Below are positions 10,601-19,386 of a stretch of DNA of 64,000 nt, piece by piece (the stretch's first letter is position 1; each line of letters opens with the position of its first letter). The notes below the pieces were generated by a model. The model made no database searches. It was given only the letters and a program-made list of their open reading frames with translations, and was not told where the DNA came from. The stretch lies in NCBI GenBank assembly GCA_033816765.1, contig CM066296.1, forward strand, positions 806,001-870,000. Reading direction: 5' to 3'. The translations under genes and the position numbers were made by a program. Origin of the DNA: Nothopassalora personata. Lineage: Eukaryota > Ascomycota > Dothideomycetes > Mycosphaerellales > Mycosphaerellaceae.

Positions 10601-12395
10601 TACGCCATCAGGTCGGCCACAGCGCAATCGTCGCCCTCCTGCGGAAGTTCGAGACCCATTGAACGGCTATCAATATGAAGCCAACCGCAAGCAGCGTAGG
10701 GCCCTGTGTCACTCACTCAGCAAGACGACCCGCAAGCAACTTGCTGAGATGCCACATGCGACTGTGACTGCTTTCATGGCAGCAACCGACTGGCCAGATC
10801 CAGCAACGGTGCTCATACCGAAGAGCCACAAGGCCGCAATGGCAACACCACAACACGCCGAGTGGCGTGCAGCCGAAGAAGCTGAATTCGCCAGTCTCGA
10901 GCAATACGAGACATGGCTGTACAAGGACAAGACAACACTGCCAACTGGCACACGTGTGCTGCGTGGCAGATGGGTCTATGCTATCAAGCTTGATGCCAAT
11001 GGCAAGATCAGCCGCTTCAAGGCACGCTGGGTAGTCCGTGGTGACACACAACGTGAAGGTGACTACGACGACACGTATGCAGCAGTGGTGAAGCCATCCA
11101 CTCTGCGTATGCTATACGCACTGATCGCACACTACGACCTCGAGTGTCAGCAGTACGATATCATGACTGCTTTCCTCAACGCTATCATCACAGGCCGGAA
11201 GGTCTACGTCGAAATGCCACATGGCTTTGAACATAGCAACAAAGTATGTGAGCTGCGACGTGCTCTGTATGGATTGAAGCAGTCACCACTGTTGTGGTAC
11301 CAGGAGCTCAGCAAATACCTGCGCTCACTGCGCTTCATTCCAATCATGAGCGACATCTGCGTGTTCAAGCACGAGGTGTCAGGCTCCATCATTGTCATCT
11401 ACGTGGACGACCTTCTTATCATCACGAAGGATCGACAAGGCGTAGCGGCAATCGCAGCAACGCTGCAGGACAAGTTCAAGATGCGTGAGCTCGGCGACGT
11501 CCACCACTACTTGGGGATGCGCATTATACGAGACCGCAAGAAGCGTACGCTGTACATCGTACAAGACGGCTATCTACAGAAGCTGGCTGACGAGTACAAC
11601 ATCACTGGCAAGCCGCCGAAGGTGCCAATGTATGCGAAGCATCAACACCGTAAGGCGCCGGCTGAGTACGTGGCAGACGCGACACTGAAGAGCCGCTACC
11701 AGAAGGCTACAGGTGAATGTCTCTGGGTGGTCATGATGACCAGACCAGACTGCAGCTATCAAGTCTGTCTGCTGTGCCGCTTTCTCGCCAACCCAACCGT
11801 AGAACACATAGACGCTGTTATGCAGGTCATGAAGTATCTGGTTGGTCACAAGTACCGTGGACTGTGCTTCAAGGGCGCAGACACCGAGCACGATCTTCAA
11901 CTGAAGGGGTACGTTGATGCCTCATGGGGAGACGACCTTGACGATAGGCGATCCACAGGAGCCTTCGTCTTCACGATGCTGGGGGCACCAACTTCCTGGA
12001 AGTCCGGCCGCCAGACTATCGTGACACTGTCATCAACAGAGGCTGAGTATGTCCAACTAACGCTTGGAGCGAAGGAAGCCATCAGCATTGGCAACCTGCT
12101 CAAGGAGGTGGACTACAAGGGACCGCTATTCCCCATCACCCTGTACGAGGACAACATGCCAGCGATCGACATCACCAAGCGAAGCAGCGGTGTGGACGGT
12201 CGCACTAAGCACATCGACACGCGCTATCACTACATCCGTGAAGCCATTGCCAAGCGCAAGATCACGGTTGACTGGATGGGCACCAACGACCAGATAGCTG
12301 ACGGCTTCACGAAGGCACTGGATCAATACAAGCACGCCGACTTCGTGCAGCAGCTGAATATGGCTGACTGCGAGGCGGCTATCAAGCCTGGTTGA
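7614..12395 (+). CDS. Copia-A gag-pol polyprotein, 1593 aa
   Basis: A single open frame encodes the whole retrotransposon machinery. Gag begins with a KLQGKDDYSRWADML segment and ends in an RGG/Asn-rich stretch (about residues 285-330) before a zinc knuckle CSGCGMTTHQPAGC near 338. The aspartic protease has WVVDSGCTSHM with the catalytic Asp near 440. The integrase zinc region (HRRLGHIH...CIPCRKG) starts near 571, and the catalytic triad is D639 (AVDVVT), D701 (RIDGGGEYGG) and E737 (GGAEVS). Reverse transcriptase contains FKARWVVRGD and the YVDD box at about 1263. RNase H has YVDASWGDD near 1434 and the SSTEAEY motif. All catalytic residues I can check are present, so the protein may be active. 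The protein is processed in virus-like particles in the cytoplasm, and integration is nuclear. The start is the first ATG in frame after the 213-bp leader. Confidence 0.95.
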   Translation: MDTDGNNTDLTGLEIPLAQQSVATPSQQQQQTESAATRKTKKPAVSTRGFSNMVGRNNNGTPGVSKLQGKDDYSRWADMLQSVLRGDLLWGFVDKTALKPKPTKRKNEEDYELEERIEAWEAKKYQARALIIANCSQSIADNCKAYQQPEDLWDHLKSTYGQTGKSEEYSLYLDFESHTYGGSNLDKFCQQYQSKLANLKNTELAISKAQALFRFLYQISPYFPTFASSKREQMRQLTGKIEDSTTITLDKVISDLLDEATAQQSESANLAVKQQNNANPANPQGNGNTPRGGGAPRGNGRGGRGGRGGRGNGNGARGGNQNGGGNNNQQQKPQYDPCSGCGMTTHQPAGCWNLHPELAPATWKKKQQGNQQQRQQVNNTTDAQHTETAQFAAHGATNFEDLMTPFNGSHSMYMTVGQDDIIQDTSALLAAKSNTDWVVDSGCTSHMTNKLSNMMDYRPCTVLIKTGSGTITATACGIVQLDLYGCGITGFSQVLYVPGLAANLISTEALRRKGVYYRNDEKILFTKGTAARTVAHCYTHNGLPFLKMKDSATALTSSKVEPSTAATGDLWHRRLGHIHSRKLLQLHNDKRITIVGNSDSDLSKHPRECIPCRKGMGHKVYNRIPMVRPTTPYYIVAVDVVTVRNLGIGKERYFTLFTCLASLQRTVFASAQKDGAAQHIRVVHRHVKTQYGTAIVIFRIDGGGEYGGHSLTQLSRDEGFALQVTAPHSSEQNGGAEVSNHIVCVMARKLLIDAGLPPSLWPEAVKASVYLLNLTPSAAIKGLSPLEVINAWQGTQPVKPSLSHLKAYGCRAFVYDHNVGRGEKFDARSLQGKLVGYESRTIYRAYVAKAHRVFRTKDVQFIEGNDPMAAQDGDSETEQDQDDELITREDIFPVERNRKTGLRRAGAERGVTPGGGDSGGVTAPKNITVIDRPADSPLEQSDEDLSQEVVDSYQDETPDDFPEVQPTTPPRPSVEDDDEDDFTTPPAQPARQPVPPTPSGRPQRNRRPPAEVRDPLNGYQYEANRKQRRALCHSLSKTTRKQLAEMPHATVTAFMAATDWPDPATVLIPKSHKAAMATPQHAEWRAAEEAEFASLEQYETWLYKDKTTLPTGTRVLRGRWVYAIKLDANGKISRFKARWVVRGDTQREGDYDDTYAAVVKPSTLRMLYALIAHYDLECQQYDIMTAFLNAIITGRKVYVEMPHGFEHSNKVCELRRALYGLKQSPLLWYQELSKYLRSLRFIPIMSDICVFKHEVSGSIIVIYVDDLLIITKDRQGVAAIAATLQDKFKMRELGDVHHYLGMRIIRDRKKRTLYIVQDGYLQKLADEYNITGKPPKVPMYAKHQHRKAPAEYVADATLKSRYQKATGECLWVVMMTRPDCSYQVCLLCRFLANPTVEHIDAVMQVMKYLVGHKYRGLCFKGADTEHDLQLKGYVDASWGDDLDDRRSTGAFVFTMLGAPTSWKSGRQTIVTLSSTEAEYVQLTLGAKEAISIGNLLKEVDYKGPLFPITLYEDNMPAIDITKRSSGVDGRTKHIDTRYHYIREAIAKRKITVDWMGTNDQIADGFTKALDQYKHADFVQQLNMADCEAAIKPG

Positions 12396-12671
12396 CACCT
12401 ATTCTCAGGCCTCTCATTGGACGACAGCAACACTGCGCCAATCCACTCAACTCAACGGCGGTTACTTACTGAGGACCGCGGTGTCCGTGCAGCCAATTAG
12501 CGCACGAGAAACACCTTCAACATTCAGCAACAGCAGCCGCACTGCTACACCGGCACTTCCCGCGCAACCAACGGTATGACGACATGGAGGACAGTGACAT
12601 GGTGAGAGCGAGGGGCGGCATGCTTTCTGTGGGGTGTATACACCTGTTTCAAGCACCTAGAGCCTCGGCAT

Positions 12672-12678
12672 GGGGGTG
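12672..12678 (+). promoter_or_regulatory. Copia-A polypurine tract
   Basis: GGGGGTG lies immediately upstream of the 3' LTR and is the expected plus-strand primer. Copia-B carries the same GGGGGTG next to its own 3' LTR. Confidence 0.65.
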
Positions 12679-12816
12679 ACTTGATGCTGGCTGGCTGTGT
12701 CCCAGCAGTTCTTTGGATGCCAAGCCACTAGCGCGCTTTCTTGCACTTTCTTATAGCTAGCTGTTCTTCGCATTCTCGTAGATCCTTCTCAATACATCAA
12801 TCTACTCACATTATCT
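12679..12816 (+). repeat. Copia-A 3' LTR
   Basis: 138 bp, identical by eye to the 5' LTR, and followed by the second CCTAC target copy at 12817-12821. Confidence 0.9.
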
Positions 12817-13745
12817 CCTACTGGGCAACGCAAGCTGGGGGCAGATCAGTCTCCCAGCATTAGTTACTTATCCAAGGCACAGTCTCTCCACTAATCCCCG
12901 AAAGACTATCTCTACTCTTTGCTCGGGTGCATTAAAGACGAAGATAAGCAACTCGTCGAACGTCCTGCTTACGACAATAGCACTCAAGAGGTCTGCCGCA
13001 ACTTTGTCGAAAGCTGGATTTTGACGTACCAAAGTCTCGACATCATTGCCTTTGTCGAGCTGTTCCGAGGGATCAAACCTGCAACGAGCTTTATCGGCAG
13101 AATGCCATCTTAGGTCCCAGACTGGTCGGCTCGCGTTGATATGACATCCGGAGAATGGAATTCCGTGCCTCTTCTTGTCAGCCAACCCGACGAAACCGAC
13201 ATCGGCAGCATGCTCCCGGCACGATTCTTGCGCCGCAATCCTGAAGTATCCTACTACGAAATCGATTTGCTGATATGCGCCGCAGCAGAAAAAATGGCGA
13301 TACCAGTATTCTTTTCCAAGGATTTGATGCATCTCACGTGCACCGGAGCCATACTAGACACCATCGACGGGCTTGCAGCCGTGGGCGCTGAAAATGCCAA
13401 ATCAGTGGTGCAGGCAACCTCAAGGAAGAATGTCAACTTCGATGGTCGTACTCTAGAACCAGGGCACGTAGGCTTCATCACCATCTGGGCCATCTGCTTG
13501 GGTCGAGCAGAAGTAAACACGAAGTACAAATTCGACGACAACAGTAGTTCCAAGCCAAAGCAGGCACAGCTCTAACGGACACAGACAATTCAGAAACTTC
13601 CGACTATCGAGCCTGGGTGAAGACGAACGCTGAGCTCAAGGTTCGAGGTGTTACTCTCCTCAAAGCTCTGGCTGTCTCGGCGAAAGGACACGAACATGAC
13701 GAAGAAGCAACCTTTGAGCTGGCGACGCTCTCTGCATCGGCGTGA
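12817..13745 (+). pseudogene. HET-domain gene, 3' part, after Copia-A
   Basis: This is the continuation of the HET gene interrupted at 7262. Soon after the target duplication the text becomes typical of the region behind the HET domain: KDYLYSLLGCIKDEDKQLV, then a YDNSTQEVCRNFVESWILT segment, SLDIIAFVELF, a stop at 13111-13113 where these proteins read LPSWVPDWS (VPDWS follows directly), then PLLVSQPDE and LTCTGAILDTIDGLA. An open frame runs 13141-13575. A further protein-like frame follows to about 13745, ending next to a possible GTGAGT donor. At least one stop and two frame changes are visible. The match to the family's usual order is strong, while the exact exon ends are uncertain. Confidence 0.7.
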
Positions 13746-14070
13746 GTCTGTAGTCAGCAATGTGAGCAATGACAGCAACAGCAGCGAAAAGATCCAAGAG
13801 GATCAAGAAGCCACGAAGCATTCTTCGTGCGGAAGTCCGGGACTGCGACTCATCCAAATTGGATGGCGAAGAGGTTTTCTGGGACGAGCCGCGGGCACGT
13901 CGCGATGGATCCCAGAGCTTCGAGAAAGGATCATCTGGTGTGTGCTCTGTTTGCTTGTAGTGTGCCGATGGTGCTGAGGACTCTAGACGATGGAAAGCAT
14001 GAAGTGGTTGGGGAGTGTCATATGCATGGTTTAGCCCATGGTAGGGGATTGAAGAGGAGCCAGTGGACAT
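13660..14070 (-). CDS. Hypothetical small protein, doubtful
   Basis: A minus-strand frame from ATG 14070 gives about 136 aa. It has a hydrophilic Ser/His/Pro-rich N-terminal two-thirds and one possible membrane segment (MLRGFLILLDLFAAVAVIAH). It overlaps the tail of the HET pseudogene on the other strand, which argues against a real gene. No family is recognised. Confidence 0.22.
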   Translation of the reverse strand: MSTGSSSIPYHGLNHAYDTPQPLHAFHRLESSAPSAHYKQTEHTPDDPFSKLWDPSRRARGSSQKTSSPSNLDESQSRTSARRMLRGFLILLDLFAAVAVIAHIADYRLTPMQRASPAQRLLLRHVRVLSPRQPEL

Positions 14071-14800
14071 TGCGCTGGTGTAGGAGGTTCTGTGATGAGA
14101 GAGGGCTGTGAGTCTGTGTGCTCTGGTAAGCAACAGCGCACACTTTGACGACCAGCCTGAATGACAAAGATATCTTGTCGCCACAGCGCCTGATATTATC
14201 ACTATGGTAAGCTTTGCCGCAATCCCAGCAAGTCATTCGCGCTGACAACGAAATCGAGATATGGTCACTTCAACTTGGAGACATGCTGCTCTTTGAAGTA
14301 GCCTGATGGTCTCACATCGCAGAGACATGCATGGTCGTGACATTCAGCATCTCTATCGACCAGCACTTTACTTTGACCTTATCCTTCGATCTCTCCGTGC
14401 GGCCCTCGCAACAAGACTCATGACTGGACCATTTTTATCTGCTACTCAAGGGCAGACTTTAAATGGCCCCCGTCATGACAATGGACCCCAAGGCTGGATC
14501 GTTTGTTCTCCAGAACCGAGCTCTTGTTCACCTGGACAAAGCCATTTTATACACTAATCGAAATTTCTATACACTTATAACAGTGAATCAAGGACGCGAG
14601 AATCACTCATTATGGCGCTTCACGACACATGGGAGAGCTCTATCTTCTTGCTGCGCTCGCCTTGGGAGATTTTTTCCATTATCATCACTTTGGCACCAGC
14701 ATTTAGCACTCTACCACCTCTCGAGCGCCACGACTAATACGCAACGTACGCACACATAAATACGGCAAGGGGATCACTCAAGACACCAACAATAGCAGAG
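14071..14800. other. Intergenic region, probable promoter of the chromodomain gene
   Basis: No supported gene. The 3' half is AT-richer and ends in a leader with ACACCAACAATAGCAGAG just before ATG 14801, which looks like a fungal 5' UTR. Confidence 0.4.
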
Positions 14801-16002
14801 ATGTCGCAATACAGCGAGATCTACGAGATCAACGGGATCAGTCGGATCGTGAGGGACAAGATCGTGCGAGATGGCAGTATGGAGTTCCTCGTCTCCTGGA
14901 GAGGATATGGCCCATTCTGGGACTCGTGGAAAGCAGTCTCTTTCTTCGAAGACAAGGCCACTACTTTGTCGGAGTGGCTCCAGCAGACTCCAACTCCCAT
15001 CCCTGTCGCCGAGGATATCGAGATGGTGGTGTCGAAGCCAGATGATGGTGGCTACGTTGTCAAGCGGGTTGAGAAGCCAAAGGAGGTGTCTGAATGGCTA
15101 CCAGAGGAGATGATCCCAAGGGAGCTGGTTGAGGAGTTCGATGCGAGGGAGAATAATCTCATGGACATCGAGGGTGATGTTGCGACTGATGAACGACTGC
15201 GAGCGAATCACTAGTTGCGACCCCAGATGCTTCCTCAGTCGCTCCATCCGACGCAATAGCAAATGATGCAATCGTGTCTCCAGATGACGACTCGAGAACA
15301 CCAGCACTTCCACAGCAGGAAGATGGCAGCGTTGAGGAGATGGAGGGGATGCAGTCTTCTCGGACGGACGCTATCGATATCGACGCAGAGCAGTACACAC
15401 ATCCGGCTACGGATGTTAAGGAGTCGCAGAGGGTGAGTGCAGGGCCCGCTACTGAGCAACTAGTCCTCGGCTCGAACGGAGAACCGTTGACCGCTGACGT
15501 GACTGCTGGAGGCGACTTTCCCTCGCTCAACTCTTTCTTCGACTTCAATGAGAACTACGCCCGAGGCACAGTCACGCAAAACCTAGGCGTATGTAACGAT
15601 CAACTGCCAGCAGGACATGTCGCCAAGACCCACGAATGCCGCGAGCCAAATCATGACGAGGATCTCTCCATCGTGAGCTGCCAGAAGTGCGTTGCTCACG
15701 CGTACGCTTCTCTCCCACAAGAGCATCGCCTAATCTTCGAGCTCGGTCTGCCAGTCATGGTTCACACCCACTGCAACGTTGCACTCGAGGATGTGGACGG
15801 CTTTGACCATCTTTTCACCTGCCAAGGCTTGCCAAGATGTGGTCGTTGCCACGTGCAGAAAGTCTCCGACCTCGTTGACAAGGTCGCCCAGTGGAACGCA
15901 ACCAGATTCGATGGAACTAAGTGCGCTCGGTGCAGGCAAGCTCTGGACCTGACGCAAATATGTCCCGTACGATGCGCTGTGTGCTTAGGCAAGAAGCCAT
16001 AG
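14801..16002 (+). CDS. Chromodomain protein with C-terminal Cys-rich module
   Basis: Two exons are proposed, 14801-15173 and 15215-16002. The first frame stops at 15214 and the second is open from about 15215. Splicing GTGATG...CTAG (41 bp, short for a fungal intron) joins them in frame (DIE-V-ATPDASS). The alternative is a frameshift. Residues about 14-60 form a chromodomain-like fold (ISRIVRDKIVRDGSMEFLVS, RGYGPFWDSWK), which usually reads methylated histone tails. After an acidic Ser-rich linker, the last ~130 residues form a Cys/His-rich module: HECREPNHDEDL, CQKC, LPRCGRCHVQKVSDLV, KCARCRQAL and a terminal VRCAVCLGKKP. The paired CxxC motifs suggest zinc binding. I do not recognise the module as a named family. 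A decayed paralogue of it lies 0.5 kb downstream. Nuclear location is inferred only from the chromodomain. Confidence 0.65.
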
Positions 16003-16517
16003 GGCTGAGTGGCCAGATTGGGTAACGCATAAAGAAAGATTGATCGGCGTTCTGAGCATGGTATGGAGTTAGGCCACGGGCTTCGTAAACAGCAGCTTTT
16101 CGTATTGTTACTAGGGCACTGGGAATAGATGATCGGCGACCTATGTTATGTGATTGCATCGGGGTTGTGGGCGACAAGGACCGTTAGCAACATAGCAGGC
16201 ACAGATGAATATAGGATCTCACTTTGTGCAAACGCTTACCTCTCTCTATGCGTTTGAGCATTATATCGGGCGATTTGCGTGCTGTGTTGTATCCTTAAAT
16301 TGTGTCGAAGAGGCATGATCGAGAGTCCCGTCACTCACTCTCGAACGCCTACATTTTCAATGCTCAATAAAGCAAACAAATCTCGCGAGACACTGCTGCC
16401 CATGTCGACTTTAAACAGTGACTCGAAGCCTTAACGACTGCGAATGCAGAGCTCCGCGCGACAATCGCACATTTGGAAGCCAACCCTGACCGCAATTGCG
16501 GCACCCATCAACCACCA
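16003..16517. other. Intergenic region between the two Cys-rich module genes
   Basis: No gene is supported. The last part (about 16430-16517) reads weakly as coding in the plus direction and may be the eroded upstream part of the following paralogue. Confidence 0.35.
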
Positions 16518-17017
16518 TCTCAACAACAGTATGTTCGACTTCAACGACCCATGACACGAAGACATACTCATGCCACTTGTAACCATGCCGCAGCCGGACA
16601 AGATTCTCGATCTCCTGGTCGAAGAACATGATCATGCCACCAGAACATATGAATGCCAAGACCCAATTCACAACCTCTACCGCTGCAAGGGGACTTGCCA
16701 AAACCGCATCGACCAATCTGAGACTCTGGTCCCTCCTTGGAAGTCTAGCAGTGTGCAAGTCTGGCGTCTACGTGGATCTCCATCCTGGTTACAGCATTGT
16801 CTACCAGCATGTGAACCACAATGACTACCAGTGCAAGTGTCACGAGCCTCTGCCGCGCTGCGCAAACTGCTACATGGAAGTCATTGATTTATTCCGCGGC
16901 AAGTCTCAGGCGTTGACTGTCAGTGACGCTGCCCATAAGTGCAAACTTTGCAAGGGCAGACTTACTGAGGAGGGAGCGGTTGCTCGGTGTGCGATCTGTC
17001 TGGGCGGGAGGGACTAG
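16518..17017 (+). pseudogene. Decayed paralogue of the Cys-rich module
   Basis: Two overlapping frames together mirror the C-terminal module of the 14801 gene. The match starts with MFDFNDP (compare FFDFNEN), followed by a stop. Then HATRTYECQDPIHNL (compare HVAKTHECREPNHDE) lies in one frame. After a frame change near 16700-16750, the text continues CHEPLPRCANCYMEVIDLF, KCKLCKGRL and VARCAICLGGRD (compare LPRCGRCHVQKVSDLV, KCARCRQAL, VRCAVCLGKKP). The chromodomain is missing. A tandem duplication followed by decay explains it best. A multi-exon functional gene is possible but would need an intron at the frame change. Confidence 0.55.
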
Positions 17018-17648
17018 TCGATCGGTCGGACCCATTTCATATTTTGAGAACATGGCATAGAGATTGGTCTCGACGTCTGACTCCTGGCTTTTGCGCATGC
17101 GGTGTGGGACCGCGGTAGGTCTGGTTTGGAAAGTGGAGGGGTTTGATCTCAGGCAGGATGATCGCCCCAACGTCTGCGACATTAATGGTCCTGTAAATTT
17201 CTCGCACCATCTCCCGAGCACATCACCACCCACATGAAAATACACTCAACCACTGCACCATGGATGACTGCCGATTGTCGACAGGTCTTGCATCGCGAGA
17301 TATCAAATGTAGCTTCTACAGCAAACATTGGGTTCCTGCGCAGACGCAACAAAAGGTCCCACAACTCGCCGAAGAGGAGGCCAGGGTAATGCAAAAAGGT
17401 GTACGCATATATAGCTCGTAATGATATCTTGCTTCCCACGGCTGATCTGGTCAAATGGTCAAGATCCTCATAAAGCCTCCAACCGTGGCTCAGCAAGGCC
17501 ACACTTCCAGTGTTTCCCTGCGAATGAGGAATGCGAGTCCGAGTCTCGCGGTCAGCATCACGTTGAATGAAACGTTCTTTTTTTGCACCGGGGGCGCTGT
17601 TCGTGGGAAAGGGACGACCACTTCAAGTTCCACTTCTATCTGGTATCC
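17018..17648. other. Intergenic region downstream of TSR3
   Basis: Holds the 3' ends of the Cys-rich paralogue (plus) and TSR3 (minus). I see no convincing gene. A minus frame at 17182-17502 has no family features. Confidence 0.4.
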
Positions 17649-18905
17649 TCAATTGGGTGGCCACTTCCCAGGCGCACTAACAACATTCCTTGAGAATGTC
17701 GCACTCAACTTCCCCTCTTTCTCCATGGCTCGCTTGCGTTGCGCTGCTGTGATGCCGGCGCGATCTGTCACGGGCGCGGCGTTCATAATTTTATCGAATT
17801 CATCGTCTTCGCCGCCAATGTCTGAGCCGGATTCAGCATCCGAATCTTCGGGGAGTTGTGGCTTTGCGGGTTCTGAGGGTCGTGATATTCTCTCTGCTGC
17901 TTGTCTGTCCTCTGTTGCGGATGGTTTGCTGGGATTTGCGAATGGCTTTGAGGCTAGTACGCGGCTGCGGAGGTATGCCATCTCTTCATCGTCGTCGTCG
18001 TCAGGTGGTAAGTCGTACGGATCTCTCTCTGCGTCGTCATCGCCTTCGCCATCAATGGTGTTGCCGTGCACCTTGATCTGCTCGCCGGGCTTCGGCCCTC
18101 CAAGCTGTATTCCACCCAGACTGCTCGAATCACTGTCATCGTCCTCTTCGTCGCTACTTCCCTCATCGTCTGATCCTTCCAGATCATTGCCTGGTATTGG
18201 CCGTCTCCTGTTCATGTTACCTCCTCTCCACGCATTATCCTTGTTGTCCTCCCGTGCCTCGCGATCCTCTTGCCACTCGTTCTCAATCTTGGCCAGCCAC
18301 TCCTCTTCCGCCTTTTTGACTTCCTCTTCGTCTTTGCACGCCGCATATCGCTCTAGTACCTCCTCATTGATGTCCAAAAAGCTCTGGCCGTAGCTGAAAG
18401 TACTCAAGATGTCCTCTGCCCATTCCAGTCTCCCACATATCGCAAAGCAGGCCGCTAGTGCTTCAACACAATTTAACCTCCACGGTTTACCATAGTTCGT
18501 CGGGTTCGCAGCGATGAGGTACGGTAGCAATCGAGGGTTGGGACCACCAATCTTGCTGAACGGCACTTCCTCGATCCTCTTCCAGCTCGCTTCCACCACT
18601 GCTGCGCCGTACTGTTCGAGGATGTCGCGATCTGCTGGTGACAGGATCGTCTTTGCCTTGGGTGATACCACGATACCGGAATGCTTTTGCCCCACATGCA
18701 GCTCTCTCATGAGTCCCAGTCGCATCAATCTCTTTCCCGAGCACCTCTTAGCGTCGCAGTGGTTCAGGTCCCAGGCTGCCGCTTTGAAGGGTGGTCGCTT
18801 GTTGCCGCCCATGCCATTCTCGCGGTCGGGGTGGGTGTGTTGGGCATATGTCCTGTTGGCGCCTTTCTTGCCTTTGCTGGAGAAGTCTTTCTTGTGGCGG
18901 ACCAT
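17649..18905 (-). CDS. TSR3: 18S rRNA aminocarboxypropyltransferase Tsr3
   Basis: Encodes 418 aa from the ATG of MVRHKKDFSSKG; an upstream in-frame ATG at 19019 would add an unlikely 38-residue leader. Tsr3 transfers the 3-amino-3-carboxypropyl group from SAM to the hypermodified pseudouridine of 18S rRNA late in cytoplasmic 40S maturation. The conserved core is complete: AAWDLNHCDAKRCSGKRL, GIVVSPKAKTILSPAD, EASWKRIEEVPFSKIGG, RLLPYLIAANPTNYGKPW, LNCVEALAACFAICG and WAEDILSTFSYGQSFLDIN. The C-terminal ~170 residues are acidic, Ser/Asp-rich and of low complexity, as in other fungal orthologues. The gene is single-exon and divergent from GGA. A long antisense frame opposite its acidic tail (17455-18393) is a composition shadow. 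Confidence 0.95.
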   Translation of the reverse strand: MVRHKKDFSSKGKKGANRTYAQHTHPDRENGMGGNKRPPFKAAAWDLNHCDAKRCSGKRLMRLGLMRELHVGQKHSGIVVSPKAKTILSPADRDILEQYGAAVVEASWKRIEEVPFSKIGGPNPRLLPYLIAANPTNYGKPWRLNCVEALAACFAICGRLEWAEDILSTFSYGQSFLDINEEVLERYAACKDEEEVKKAEEEWLAKIENEWQEDREAREDNKDNAWRGGNMNRRRPIPGNDLEGSDDEGSSDEEDDDSDSSSLGGIQLGGPKPGEQIKVHGNTIDGEGDDDAERDPYDLPPDDDDDEEMAYLRSRVLASKPFANPSKPSATEDRQAAERISRPSEPAKPQLPEDSDAESGSDIGGEDDEFDKIMNAAPVTDRAGITAAQRKRAMEKEGKLSATFSRNVVSAPGKWPPN

Positions 18906-19386
18906 GTTTGCTGTGGTATGTACTGTTGTATGCACTCGAATGAGGACTCGGTGTTCGAGACTGCGAATGGGGCGGGTGAATTGGATTGATCTCTCTGGCC
19001 ACACGCCATAAACAGGCACAGATAGATGGCGGAGTGGTGATGTCTAGACAATCTCATTAGTACGTGCAATACATGGATGGAAATGCAGGGTTCACGGCAC
19101 GTCATTCCGTTGATCTAGCCTCGGCAGCAGCCGCAGTGGAAAGGTCAAGCGAATGTCCCACCACCTAATAGGGAAGGATGCACCGTTCAATGCTGGGGAC
19201 AAGTGTTTGCTGTGATCCAGACTCGACGTCTGCGGGCAGAGCCGAAGAAGCCGAGTCTTCAGCTGTTGATAGCACAACAGAGACTTGGCGGCTAGAACTA
19301 TCCTTTCCCCGGGGCAGGAAGACCCAGACCCAGACCGAGACCCTCCTCCAACCACCATCACCAGCACCATCGCCCCCGCTCGCCAT
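18906..19386. promoter_or_regulatory. Shared divergent promoter region TSR3/GGA
   Basis: About 480 bp separate the start codons of two conserved genes transcribed away from each other, so both promoters must lie here. No specific motif was assigned. Confidence 0.5.

Larger units (their letters stand above)
7263..12816 (+). mobile_element. Copia-A: intact Ty1/copia LTR retrotransposon
   Basis: A complete element of 5554 bp. It has identical 138-bp LTRs (7263-7400, 12679-12816), a perfect 5-bp target duplication CCTAC (7258-7262, 12817-12821), a tRNA-iMet-like primer site directly after the 5' LTR, one uninterrupted gag-pol frame, and a GGGGGTG polypurine stretch directly before the 3' LTR. 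The order protease-integrase-RT-RNase H identifies Ty1/copia. Identical LTRs and an open frame point to recent insertion and possible activity. It sits inside a HET-domain gene in the same orientation. The LTR ends defined by the duplication are AC...CT rather than TG...CA. Confidence 0.93.

Noticed and set aside
17455..18393. 312-aa Ser-rich plus-strand frame
   Set aside because: Antisense of the acidic Asp/Glu/Ser tail of TSR3; composition shadow.
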